From an uncultured Dorea sp. (GTDB lineage Bacteria > Bacillota > Clostridia > Lachnospirales > Lachnospiraceae): DNA of 30,734 nucleotides. The notes beneath the pieces are model-generated. The model made no database searches, was not told the origin of the DNA, and worked only from the letters and a program-made list of their open reading frames with translations. This document shows, in pieces, positions 1 through 7,789 of the stretch; the first letter of the stretch is position 1; each line of letters opens with the position of its first letter. The translations under genes and the position numbers were made by a program. The stretch is from the NCBI GenBank assembly GCA_910578455.1, contig CAJTQA010000042.1, forward strand, positions 1 to 30,734, read 5' to 3'.

Positions 1-1105
1 CGTCTCTCACAGAGCCGCCCGGCTGCGCCACATACTTTACGCCGCTCCTATGAGCACGCTCGATATTGTCCCCAAATGGAAAGAAAGCGTCCGAGCCGAG
101 AGCCACGTCGGACATCTTGTCAAGCCACTCTTTCTTCGCCTCTCTCGTAAATACCTCTGGTTTCTCCTTGAAGATATTCTCCCATGCACCGTCTGCCAGC
201 ACGTCCATATAGTCCTCGCCGATGTAAAGGTCGATGGCATTGTCCCGGTCTGCCCTGCGGATGCCGTCCACAAACGGAAGGCCCATCACCTGCGGCGACT
301 GTCTGAGCCACCAGTTATCCGCTTTCGTTCCCGCCAGACGGGTGCAGTGGATCCTGGACTGCTGCCCTGCGCCGATGCCGATTGCCTGTCCGTCCTTTAC
401 ATAGCACACGGAGTTGGACTGCGTGTACTTCAGCGTGATCATAGAGATGGCAAGGTCAATCTTCGCCTGTTCCGTAAGCTCCTTATTATCCGTCACAATA
501 TCTGCAAAGAACTCATCGTCAATCTTCAGCTCATTCCTGCCCTGCTCAAAGGTAATGCCGAACACATCCTTGTGCTCTAACGGTTCCGGCACATAATCCG
601 CGTCTATCTGGATGACATTGTAATTGCCGTTCTTCTTTGCCTTTAAGATCTCCAGCGCCTCCTCCGTATATCCCGGAGCGATCACGCCGTCAGACACCTC
701 TCTTTTTATGAGCCTTGCCGTGTCCGCGTCACAAGTATCGGACAGTGAGATAAAGTCTCCGAAGGAAGACATCCGATCGGCCCCTCTCGCCCTTGCGTAA
801 GCGCAGGCTAACGGTGACAGCTCCCCAAGGTCATCCACCCAGTAAATCTTCGCCAGCGTGTCGGAAAGGGGCAGCCCTACCGCCGCTCCCGCCGGAGATA
901 CGTGCTTGAAAGATGTCGCCGCCGGAAGTCCGGTAGCCTGCTTAAGCTCCTTCACCAGCTGCCATCCATTAAAAGCGTCCAGAAAATTAATGTATCCCGG
1001 CCTGCCGTTCAACACGGTGATGGGAAGGTCGCCGCCGTCTGCCATGTAGATCTTTGACGGTTTCTGGTTCGGATTGCAGCCATATTTTAACTCTAATTCT
1101 TTCAT
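1..1105 (-). CDS. purH: AICAR transformylase (stand-alone PurH C-terminal domain), 3' end cut by window edge
   Basis: Phosphoribosylaminoimidazolecarboxamide formyltransferase, which transfers a formyl group from 10-formyl-THF to AICAR in the penultimate step of IMP synthesis. The frame reads open from the ATG at 1105-1103 to the window edge, giving 368 complete codons without a stop; stand-alone forms are roughly 390 residues, so little is missing. The segment ATSFKHVSPAGAAVG (about residues 63-77) contains the Lys67-His68 pair that corresponds to the catalytic KH of animal ATIC. The N-terminal IMP cyclohydrolase (MGS-like) domain of bifunctional PurH is absent, because the protein starts directly at the transformylase domain. 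A strong SD (AGGAGGAG) lies at 1111-1118 and overlaps the stop of the upstream cyclohydrolase gene, so the two are probably cotranscribed and coupled. Function is recognised from the family; the split arrangement is seen directly. Confidence 0.93.
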   Translation of the reverse strand, partial: MKELELKYGCNPNQKPSKIYMADGGDLPITVLNGRPGYINFLDAFNGWQLVKELKQATGLPAATSFKHVSPAGAAVGLPLSDTLAKIYWVDDLGELSPLACAYARARGADRMSSFGDFISLSDTCDADTARLIKREVSDGVIAPGYTEEALEILKAKKNGNYNVIQIDADYVPEPLEHKDVFGITFEQGRNELKIDDEFFADIVTDNKELTEQAKIDLAISMITLKYTQSNSVCYVKDGQAIGIGAGQQSRIHCTRLAGTKADNWWLRQSPQVMGLPFVDGIRRADRDNAIDLYIGEDYMDVLADGAWENIFKEKPEVFTREAKKEWLDKMSDVALGSDAFFPFGDNIERAHRSGVKYVAQPGGSVRD

Positions 1106-1116
1106 CTTATCTCCTC

Positions 1117-1830
1117 CTATTTGTTCTTGTTTATAATCTTTGTCTCATATTCTCCGGTTTCAATGTCGATGTAGCGCACGAACAAGGATACCTTATTGTC
1201 CTCATTCAGGCTGTTCCACAATGTATCTGCAAATACATCCATATCGTCCGGTATGCCGATCAGTTTCGGCTCGCCCTCAAAGCTTGGCAGAGGATTGCCG
1301 TCGCACTTGTAGGTATGGATGAAATGCCCTTCGCCCGCCGCCGGATTTTCATAAGCAAAGGTAAATCGGCTGCAGCTCTCAGGATTTCCGTTATTGCTCT
1401 TTAAGATAGACATCGCGTAATTGTATTTCCCGTTCCCGATATGCATGATTCCGGAAATACGCGGCGTAAAGTTCGGCCCGTCCGGCTCGAACTCCCGGCT
1501 CCTTAAGGACTGCTCGAAAGTAAGCTGCTTGTCCATCCCCTCATAGATGGTATCCGTCTGGTCGCCGTTGGTCACGATCGTCTTATTTCCCAGCACACGG
1601 ACAGGCGCATAGATGATAAGGCTCGGGTCCTCAAGCTTTGACTCGTCAAACGCCTGGGTCCTGATGCCCTCTCCTTCTTCCGCGAAAATACGGTTGCGGC
1701 TGTTGGCGCTCCTCCCCATGATGAAATACGCCGTCACCGCCTTCGTGCCATCTTCACTTCTGCCGATGATGATCCCGCGGCCCGGATAAGAATTGCCCTG
1801 CAGTTCCTTTTCAATTGATAACATCTCCAT
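1117..1830 (-). CDS. IMP cyclohydrolase, stand-alone (PurO-like family)
   Basis: Closes the ring of FAICAR to give IMP, the last step of de novo purine synthesis. The product is 237 residues. The ATG at 1830 is chosen because AAGGAGAGG sits 5-6 bases upstream; a longer frame begins at 1872 but its extra 14 residues include the SD itself. Recognised from the family N-terminus (ELQGNSYPGRGIIIGRS) and from conserved stretches such as GRSANSRNRIF and NGDQTDTIYEGMDKQ, which match the IMP_cyclohyd type annotated in Lachnospiraceae rather than the MGS-like domain of bifunctional PurH. It lies 11 bp upstream of the AICAR transformylase gene, so the pair supplies both activities of PurH from two polypeptides. 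A perfect TATAAT -10 element lies about 40 bp upstream. The symbol is left blank because purO is formally an archaeal name. Confidence 0.9.
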   Translation of the reverse strand: MEMLSIEKELQGNSYPGRGIIIGRSEDGTKAVTAYFIMGRSANSRNRIFAEEGEGIRTQAFDESKLEDPSLIIYAPVRVLGNKTIVTNGDQTDTIYEGMDKQLTFEQSLRSREFEPDGPNFTPRISGIMHIGNGKYNYAMSILKSNNGNPESCSRFTFAYENPAAGEGHFIHTYKCDGNPLPSFEGEPKLIGIPDDMDVFADTLWNSLNEDNKVSLFVRYIDIETGEYETKIINKNK

Positions 1831-1870
1831 GAATACCTCTCCTTTTTGCATTTGTTTAAATTGTTCTTTC

Positions 1871-1899
1871 ATTATATATAAATACCATAGATTTTTCCA
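1871..1899 (-). promoter_or_regulatory. Promoter for the purine gene pair
   Basis: On the minus strand a perfect -10 TATAAT (1871-1876) is preceded, after a 17-base spacer, by TGGAAA (1894-1899), a 4/6 match to TTGACA. The predicted transcript would have a leader of roughly 35 nt before the cyclohydrolase ATG. That is too short for a purine riboswitch and none is visible. Confidence 0.6.
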
Positions 1900-1973
1900 G
1901 TAGTATTTGCACGCTTTAAAAACATATTACAAATTTAAAAGGTACAGGCTGTTATTTTCGTATATTTTTACTC

Positions 1974-2002
1974 TTGAATGGAATAGCTGAAAAGCATAGA
2001 AT
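1974..2002 (+). promoter_or_regulatory. Sigma-A-type promoter for the acyltransferase gene
   Basis: TTGAAT (1974-1979), a 17-base spacer and TAGAAT (1997-2002) form a 5/6 plus 5/6 consensus promoter. The predicted start is near 2009, about 40 bases before the chosen ATG. Confidence 0.65.
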
Positions 2003-2047
2003 AATTATCAGATTTTAAACGAAGTATTTTTACGCGAGGTGTTTTAT

Positions 2048-3232
2048 ATGGTCAGCAGGGCAGACAACGTAATCACAAACACAGAGGCAGGAGCAAAGCC
2101 GGCCATGGCGGCATCGCCGCAAAGGCAGCGCGATTACTTGCTGGACAACTACAAAGCGCTTTTGATCACGCTGGTAGTCATGGGGCATTTCATCGAGCCA
2201 TGCTATCAGAACAATGATTTTCTGTACACTTTGAAATGGCTCATCGTATCCTTCCACATGCCGGCGTTCATCTTCATCTCCGGCTATTTTTCCAGGAGGG
2301 AGCTTAAGCTTTCCGTTATCTTGCAAAAACTCCTTGTTCCGTATATTGTCTACGAGTTTGTTTATTACTTTTTCTATATCTTTGTCATCCACAAAGAAAC
2401 AGGGCTGTACCTTCTCTATCCCAAGTTCTCCCTGTGGTATCTGCTTGCCCTGTTCGTATGGCGCGCCGTAACGCCTTATGTGAAAAAATGCCCTCATTAT
2501 ATGCTGCTTTCCACTGCCGCCGGGCTCTTGATCGGCTTGTCCGGCATGCCGGACAACTTCTTAAGCCTGCCGAGGATTCTCTACTTTTATCCGTTTTTCT
2601 TAGCAGGGATGGACTTTCGCCGCACTGACCTGGAAAAGCTGCAAAAGAAACTTTTCCGTTTCCTTTCTGCGGCTGGCATAATGCTTTTTGCCGGATGCAT
2701 CCTGTATGCACCTGTCTTTGGCTCTCTGTCCGTCAAAGTATTCTACGGGCGGTATAACTATGATTTTCTCGGACAGGACGTCATTTCAGGCATACTCTGG
2801 CGCATCGCCTGCTATGCCATAGGCTTTGCCATGACCTTTGCCGTCATGCTGCTGATTCCTGTCCGAAAGACATTTTTCTCTTATATCGGCACGCGTACGA
2901 TGGCCATTTACCTGTTCCACGGGCTGACCTATTCTTACTTTAAGGACTGTACGTCTCTGCTGAAAAATGTCGCTGCCATGCCCCAGGCTCTCTTGCTGCT
3001 TTCCGGCTGCATATTGCTTACAGCCCTGTTCTCCATACCGCAGCTCACTGCATTTACAAACAAGGTCGCGGATTTGCGGCTGCCTGCCGCCGCCGGGCAA
3101 ACCGCCGGTCTTCTCCTTCTTCGGGGCCGCCATTGGCTGCATGAAAAAACGGTTTCTTTCACGTGTTTCCTGTTCAGACAGAAATCCCGCGCCGGCTCTC
3201 AGCGCATGATGTTTCTGGGAGGCAGGTTCTAG
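2048..3232 (+). CDS. Acyltransferase 3 family membrane protein
   Basis: An integral membrane O-acyltransferase of the acyltransferase_3 / fucose-4-O-acetylase-like group, 394 residues with about ten hydrophobic segments. The family hallmark is near the N-terminus: the D-N-Y-K-A-L-L-I-T-L-V-V-M-G-H-F segment, whose first-helix His is characteristic, followed by SFHMPAFIFISGYFSRR. Such enzymes usually acetylate surface polysaccharides, lipids or peptidoglycan; the acceptor here cannot be told. ATG 2048 is preferred over an in-frame GTG at 2039 because GAGGTG (2036-2041) then sits 6 bases upstream as SD. It has its own promoter and no glycan genes beside it. The C-terminal 45 residues are basic and probably cytoplasmic. 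It converges with the DUF3841 gene with a 10 bp gap and no terminator. Confidence 0.82.
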   Translation: MVSRADNVITNTEAGAKPAMAASPQRQRDYLLDNYKALLITLVVMGHFIEPCYQNNDFLYTLKWLIVSFHMPAFIFISGYFSRRELKLSVILQKLLVPYIVYEFVYYFFYIFVIHKETGLYLLYPKFSLWYLLALFVWRAVTPYVKKCPHYMLLSTAAGLLIGLSGMPDNFLSLPRILYFYPFFLAGMDFRRTDLEKLQKKLFRFLSAAGIMLFAGCILYAPVFGSLSVKVFYGRYNYDFLGQDVISGILWRIACYAIGFAMTFAVMLLIPVRKTFFSYIGTRTMAIYLFHGLTYSYFKDCTSLLKNVAAMPQALLLLSGCILLTALFSIPQLTAFTNKVADLRLPAAAGQTAGLLLLRGRHWLHEKTVSFTCFLFRQKSRAGSQRMMFLGGRF

Positions 3233-3242
3233 CGCACCCACG

Positions 3243-3830
3243 CTAGACAGTCTCCCCCGGCTTTACAATCCTCACCACATTCTCTCTGCGGATTTCCCAT
3301 ATATTCCCGCAAACCCCTGATTCCTCAAGGCTTTCTATCTCAAATACCCGTTTCCAGCTCTCCTTGATCCTCTGAACCTCATCCGGATAAAAACCTTTAT
3401 AGCGCCCCTCAAAAAACTCAAACCCGTTTGCCACGCCGATATCCTTAAGATGCCGCTTGTAGGCAGCCGCGTCAGCATCGTCCTTCGGGAGATAGATCCT
3501 GTTCAGCACATAATCCCACTTAAGGTCACTGAAATAAATCACCTTCTCCTCCGGCACCTCAAGCTCATAAACTACCGTTCCCTCAATCGGAGGCAGGCAG
3601 TCCTCCCTCCGGATGGCGCACCAGATGGGAGCCTTTACATCCTCCGGCTTTGGAACCTTTTTCGCCGCCACTGTCGTAAACCAGTCATAGCTGTCCAGAA
3701 AAAGAGGCGCGATATCCCCAAAATGCAGCTCCACATACCGCCTCACATTGATGACCCTGCCGTCGCGCTCAAGCTGGTACAGGGTCTTGTCATTCTGCCT
3801 TGTAAATAATCTCACTGTCTTTTCAGGCAT
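3243..3830 (-). CDS. DUF3841 domain-containing protein
   Basis: A soluble 195-residue protein that I assign to the DUF3841 family from its overall pattern: RLFTRQNDKTLYQLERDG at the start, then LFLDSYDWFTTVAAKKVPKP and PIWCAIRREDCLPP, then a YFSDLKWDYVLNRIYLP segment. No catalytic motif or membrane segment is seen and the function is unknown. The start is supported by GGGAGGAAG shortly upstream. It is transcribed alone from a good promoter (3874-3902). Three cysteines are present (in PIWC, REDC and GVCGN) but they do not form a recognisable metal site. Family assignment is from memory of the pattern and is moderately secure. Confidence 0.7.
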   Translation of the reverse strand: MPEKTVRLFTRQNDKTLYQLERDGRVINVRRYVELHFGDIAPLFLDSYDWFTTVAAKKVPKPEDVKAPIWCAIRREDCLPPIEGTVVYELEVPEEKVIYFSDLKWDYVLNRIYLPKDDADAAAYKRHLKDIGVANGFEFFEGRYKGFYPDEVQRIKESWKRVFEIESLEESGVCGNIWEIRRENVVRIVKPGETV

Positions 3831-3873
3831 ATTTCTTCCTCCCAGGCATAATATTATATTTCCACTTCACATC

Positions 3874-3902
3874 ATTATATCTATCCCCGGACAGGTTTTC
3901 AA
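3874..3902 (-). promoter_or_regulatory. Promoter for the DUF3841 gene
   Basis: The minus strand reads TTGAAA (3897-3902), a 17-base spacer and TATAAT (3874-3879), a strong sigma-A match. The expected start is near 3867, leaving a leader of about 37 nt. Confidence 0.7.
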
Positions 3903-3992
3903 TCATTTGCCGCAAAAAATCAAATACGGCAAAAAGCTTTTTCTTGCCAGATAAAACAAATTTTATTATTCCTTGAGAACATATAAAATACG

Positions 3993-4021
3993 TTGTCATT
4001 TTTTTCTGTAATTGCTATAAT
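3993..4021 (+). promoter_or_regulatory. Promoter for the LUD-domain gene
   Basis: TTGTCA (3993-3998), a 17-base spacer rich in T and TATAAT (4016-4021) form a near-consensus sigma-A promoter. Transcription should begin near 4028, giving a leader of about 110 nt before the ATG at 4140. Confidence 0.72.
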
Positions 4022-4139
4022 GATGGCAAATGTGATATATGATGTTGCAATCCGCTATGCCCGGACTACGATATCAATAAGATAACGGAAGAAGTTATGA
4101 ACCAATCAAGTCAAAATATATAAGAATGAGGTGATCTAT

Positions 4140-4775
4140 ATGAACAATCTGCAAAAGGCTTTCTCCGTCGCAGCCCCCTCTATCATTGCAGGGCTGGAAA
4201 AACGAAATATGGAGGGATACTATTTCGAGAGCTGTGAAGAAATGGTACAGAAAATCTTGTCTATGCTGCCGGAGAATAGCTCTGTCGCCTGGGGCGGTTC
4301 CGAAAGCTTTACGGAAAGCGGCATGCTGACGGCTCTCCAGAATGGAAACTATCAGCTTATCGACCGCGCTGCGGCCGTTACCACTGAGGAAAAGCGAAAA
4401 CTTTACAGCCGTACTGTCATGGCTGATGCCTATTTTATGAGCAGCAACGCCATTACATATGACGGAATCCTCCTGAACATTGACGGTTCCGGGAACCGTC
4501 TGGCATGCCTGATGCATGGGCCGAAAGAAGTGTTTGTCATCGTGGGCATGAACAAATTCACAAAGACCGTTGAGGCAGGAATCGAGCGCATACGAAATCT
4601 CGCCTCTCCCGCAAATGTACAGCGGCTGAACCGTAAAACTCCCTGCCATGAGACCGGGCTGTGCGCCGATTGTTTCTCTCCGGACTGCATCTGCAGCCAT
4701 CTTGTCGTAACAAGGCGCAGCCTTCTGCCGGGAAGGATCAAAGTCTTTATGGTTGCGGAAAATCTTGGATATTAA
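4140..4775 (+). CDS. LUD-domain (LutC/YkgG-like) lactate utilization protein
   Basis: A 211-residue protein of the LUD (DUF162) family, relatives of LutC/YkgG from the lactate-oxidation complex. Typical features are GYYFESCEEMVQKILSMLPENSSVAWGGSESF near the N-terminus and the MADAYFMSSNAITYDGILLNIDGSGNR segment (about residues 94-120). The last 45 residues carry a cysteine cluster, Cys169, 175, 178, 183 and 185 (C-x5-C-x2-C-x4-C-x-C), which could bind a metal or Fe-S cluster; this is inference. ATG 4140 is chosen because AGGTGAT (4129-4135) is a good SD at the right distance; the GTG at 4131 lies inside the SD. It stands alone, without lutA or lutB beside it, so a role in lactate oxidation is uncertain. 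Confidence 0.82.
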   Translation: MNNLQKAFSVAAPSIIAGLEKRNMEGYYFESCEEMVQKILSMLPENSSVAWGGSESFTESGMLTALQNGNYQLIDRAAAVTTEEKRKLYSRTVMADAYFMSSNAITYDGILLNIDGSGNRLACLMHGPKEVFVIVGMNKFTKTVEAGIERIRNLASPANVQRLNRKTPCHETGLCADCFSPDCICSHLVVTRRSLLPGRIKVFMVAENLGY

Positions 4776-4789
4776 GAGTATATATAACC

Positions 4790-4832
4790 GCAACAGGACT
4801 TGCAAGGTCTATAATCTCACAAGTCCTGTTGC
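4790..4832. terminator. Inverted repeat between convergent genes, possible bidirectional terminator
   Basis: Perfect 13-base arms, GCAACAGGACTTG (4790-4802) and its complement (4820-4832), enclose a 17-base AT-rich loop. It lies between the ends of the convergent LUD and DUF3795 genes, where a terminator is expected. Neither side has a proper T-tract (downstream on plus is TGTATTATGG), so it is a weak intrinsic terminator at best. Confidence 0.5.
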
Positions 4833-4849
4833 TGTATTATGGTGCGGTT

Positions 4850-5224
4850 TTATCGTTTTCCCTCTTTAATGAATAGAATTAGTTTTTCTACATCATCAAA
4901 TTCATCATAATCCCCGACAATGCCCTGCCGATGATATACAATACCATTTTTTTCATTGCGCTCTAAACAATCTAATAATGTTTCTTCCCCATATCTTTTG
5001 GCAAATAGAGTAAAACCATACGGCTTTATTTTGGATAATAACCCTTTTCTGCATTCTTCACTGCAGCTATAACAATGAGAATGTTCTTTTTCTATTGAGC
5101 ATTTCCTATTTTCGCACCACTCCTTATCAGGGCATTGCCCTGAATCACACCCCTGGCAGCTTATATTTTCCGAACATAAGCAACACGCAAGTCCACATTT
5201 TGCAATTCCTAATTCCCGTCTCAT
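4850..5224 (-). CDS. Small cysteine-rich DUF3795 protein
   Basis: A 124-residue protein with twelve cysteines in its first 58 residues (10, 14, 15, 17, 23, 26, 31, 37, 42, 51, 54, 58), a pattern typical of the DUF3795 family, probably a metal or Fe-S binding module. The rest is a helical acidic domain without recognisable motifs. The start is backed by a modest SD, GAGGAAA. The gene is more AT-rich than its neighbours. It lies downstream of leuS on the same strand, separated by a hairpin at 5274-5301, so it is probably transcribed separately. No convincing promoter was found in the 135-base gap. Function unknown. Confidence 0.75.
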   Translation of the reverse strand: MRRELGIAKCGLACCLCSENISCQGCDSGQCPDKEWCENRKCSIEKEHSHCYSCSEECRKGLLSKIKPYGFTLFAKRYGEETLLDCLERNEKNGIVYHRQGIVGDYDEFDDVEKLILFIKEGKR

Positions 5225-5273
5225 AATAATTTCCTCGTTTCAAATAGTAATAGTACCGCAAAAAATTCATAAT

Positions 5274-5301
5274 AAAGTTGCGACATTTACGTCGCAACTT
5301 T
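5274..5301 (-). terminator. leuS terminator hairpin
   Basis: A perfect 11-base stem, AAAGTTGCGAC (5274-5284) with its complement (5291-5301), has a 6-base loop and lies about 60 bases beyond the leuS stop. On the minus strand it is followed by TTATTATGAATTTTTT, so it can act as an intrinsic terminator although the T-run is interrupted. Confidence 0.6.
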
Positions 5302-5359
5302 AAGGTTAACTATTCAGCATTTACAGGCATTATATTCCGTTGTAAGATTTTATCCCATA

Positions 5360-7789
5360 TTATTTCTGCACAATATTTATAATCTTCTTCGGAACATATA
5401 TCTCTTTCACAATCGTTCCTGTAAGCTTATCTGCCACCGCCTCTTTCCCGGCAGCAATGGCATCTTCTTTGGACGCGTCTGCCGCGATGCTGATAACTGC
5501 TTTTGTCTTCCCGTTAATCTGCACCGGGACCTCGATCTCATCGTCCTTCATGGCCTCCTCGTCGTAAACCAGCCATCCGGCCTTAAATACGCTGCCCTCA
5601 TGGCCGAGCTGCTCCCAAATCTCCTCTGCGATATGAGGAGCAAACGGCGAGAGCAGGACTGCCATTGCCGACAATGTTTCTATATCGATTCCGCCTGCTT
5701 TCCTGGCAATCTCAATCAAGTTGTTATTGTGCTCCATGAATCCTGATATGGCGGTATTCAAGCTAAAGCTTTCCAGACGCACCGTAATATCTTTAATGAG
5801 CCTGTGACGCTCCTTGATCATTTCTTTTGTGGCATCGACCTTTGCCTCTTTGCTGTCCATCACCAGATTCCACAGACGTTTTAAGAAACGGTTCACACCG
5901 TCGATTCCACGGTCATCCCACTCAGCGTCAAGCTCCGGAGGGCCTACAAACAGCTCATACATCCGGAGGGAATCACATCCGTAATCTCTCACCAGGTCAT
6001 CCGGCGACACTACATTTCCCTTGGACTTGCTCATCTTGATGCCATTCTTCCCGGTAATCATGCCCTGATTAAACAGTTTCTGGAAAGGCTCGTCAAAATC
6101 AACAGCCCCGATATCGCACAGAAACTTCGTATAGAACCTGGAGTACAGAAGGTGCAGCACCGCATGCTCCACGCCCCCGATGTACATGTCTACCGGCAGC
6201 ATAGCGTCGGCCTTTTCCTTGGATACCAGCTCTTTGTCATTGTGATTGTCAACATAGCGCAGGAAATACCAGGAAGACCCTGCCCACTGAGGCATAGTAT
6301 TCGTCTCTCTCTTCGCATCCCCCCCACACTTCGGGCATTTGCAGTTCACCCACTCGTCAATTGCCGCAAGGGGTGATTCCCCCGTTCCGGTCGGCTCATA
6401 AGATTCTACCTCAGGGAGCCTGAGCGGCAGCTCTTCCTCCGGCACCGGAACATTGCCGCACTTCGGACAGTGAATGATCGGAATCGGCTCGCCCCAGTAA
6501 CGCTGGCGGGAAAATACCCAGTCCCTCAGCTTATAATTTACCGTAGCCCGACCCATACCCCACTCTTCAATCATATGGGGCGCCTCTTTTTTCAGGACTG
6601 CGGACTCCATGCCGTTCCATTTGCCGGAATTGATCATCGTGCCGCTGGCCTCGGTGTAGGCCTCTGTCATATTCTCTATCTCTTCCCCGTCTTTTGCGAT
6701 AACCTGCACGATCGGGATATGAAACTTCGTCGCAAACTCAAAGTCACGGTCGTCATGGGCTGGCACGCACATGATCGCCCCTGTACCGTAATCTGCAAGG
6801 ACATAGTCAGAAAGCCAGATCGGCGCTTTCTCGCCGCTTAACGGATTTACCGCGTAGCTGCCCGTGAACACGCCTGTCTTTTCCTTATCCTGCAGACGGT
6901 CCACATTGGACTTCATGGACGCGTCATAGATATACTTCTCCACTGCCTCTCTCGTCTCATCGGTGGCAAGAGATGCCGCCAGCTCATGCTCCGGCGCAAG
7001 CACCATGAAGGTTGCTCCGTAAAGGGTGTCCGGGCGCGTCGTGTATACGGTAATCTTCTCCTCCCGCCCCTCTACCGGGAAATCAACCTCTGCACCGTAA
7101 GATTTCCCGATCCAGTCAGTCTGCATCTTCTTTACTTTCTCCGGCCAGTCAAGCTTGTCAAGGTCACTTAAAAGACGCTCCGCGTAGGCGGTAATCTTAA
7201 GCATCCACTGACGGAGGTTCTTCTTTGTCACCTCCGCGCCGCAGCGCTCACATTTCCCGTTTACCACCTCTTCATTGGCAAGCCCGGTCTTGCAGGACGG
7301 GCACCAGTTGATAGGAAATTCCTTTTCATACGCCAGGCCTTCCTTGAACATCTTTACAAAAATCCACTGCGTCCACTTATAAAACTCCGGGTCTGTAGTA
7401 TTTACTTCCCTGTCCCAGTCATAAAGAGCCGCAATCTCATTAATCTGCCTCTTGATATTCTTTACGTTCTCCGCCGTGGAAATCGCCGGATGGACACCCA
7501 TCTTGATCGCGTAATTCTCCGCCGGGAGGCCGAAAGCATCCCAGCCCATCGGATGGATGATATAGTACCCCTGCTGCAGCTTATATCTGCTCCACACATC
7601 CGAGATGACATAACCTCTCCAATGCCCTACATGAAGTCCGTTCCCTGACGGATAGGGAAACATATCGAGGCAGTAATACTTTTCCCTCTTGCTCCCGTCC
7701 TCGTTCTCTGTTACATTCACCGGGTTCTTCTCCCAGTTCTCACGCCATTTCTTCTCAATTGCCTTATGATTATAAGGTATCTTTGACAT
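5360..7789 (-). CDS. leuS: Leucyl-tRNA synthetase
   Basis: Class I synthetase charging tRNA-Leu, 809 residues, the normal bacterial length. Signatures seen: HIGH motif as HVGH (residues 53-56, in PSGNGLHVGHWRGY); zinc-type cysteine sets CPSCKTGLANEE...CERCG and CPKCGNVPVPEEE; a CP1 editing domain with TTRPDTLYGATFM and VPAHDDRDFEFA (editing Asp retained); KMSKS in GIKMSKSKGNVVSPDD near residue 583; and a C-terminal anticodon-binding domain. The frame is open 48 codons further upstream, but those codons translate the T-box leader. The true ATG at 7789 is preceded by GGAAGGAGGATACAAGC, a strong SD. Expression is controlled by the upstream T-box, so it should rise when charged leucyl-tRNA falls. 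A hairpin follows the stop. Confidence 0.98.
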   Translation of the reverse strand: MSKIPYNHKAIEKKWRENWEKNPVNVTENEDGSKREKYYCLDMFPYPSGNGLHVGHWRGYVISDVWSRYKLQQGYYIIHPMGWDAFGLPAENYAIKMGVHPAISTAENVKNIKRQINEIAALYDWDREVNTTDPEFYKWTQWIFVKMFKEGLAYEKEFPINWCPSCKTGLANEEVVNGKCERCGAEVTKKNLRQWMLKITAYAERLLSDLDKLDWPEKVKKMQTDWIGKSYGAEVDFPVEGREEKITVYTTRPDTLYGATFMVLAPEHELAASLATDETREAVEKYIYDASMKSNVDRLQDKEKTGVFTGSYAVNPLSGEKAPIWLSDYVLADYGTGAIMCVPAHDDRDFEFATKFHIPIVQVIAKDGEEIENMTEAYTEASGTMINSGKWNGMESAVLKKEAPHMIEEWGMGRATVNYKLRDWVFSRQRYWGEPIPIIHCPKCGNVPVPEEELPLRLPEVESYEPTGTGESPLAAIDEWVNCKCPKCGGDAKRETNTMPQWAGSSWYFLRYVDNHNDKELVSKEKADAMLPVDMYIGGVEHAVLHLLYSRFYTKFLCDIGAVDFDEPFQKLFNQGMITGKNGIKMSKSKGNVVSPDDLVRDYGCDSLRMYELFVGPPELDAEWDDRGIDGVNRFLKRLWNLVMDSKEAKVDATKEMIKERHRLIKDITVRLESFSLNTAISGFMEHNNNLIEIARKAGGIDIETLSAMAVLLSPFAPHIAEEIWEQLGHEGSVFKAGWLVYDEEAMKDDEIEVPVQINGKTKAVISIAADASKEDAIAAGKEAVADKLTGTIVKEIYVPKKIINIVQK

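Larger units (their letters stand above)
3831..4139. other. Divergent intergenic region, AT-rich, two promoters only
   Basis: This 309-base gap separates divergent genes. It holds one minus-strand promoter (3874-3902) and one plus-strand promoter (3993-4021). I see no ORF with an SD, no convincing hairpin and no riboswitch-like pattern in the remainder. The plus transcript would carry an unstructured leader of about 110 nt. Confidence 0.55.

Noticed and set aside
50..580. Plus-strand ORF of 176 codons opposite purH
   Set aside because: It lies antisense to the transformylase frame, has no SD and its product resembles no family.
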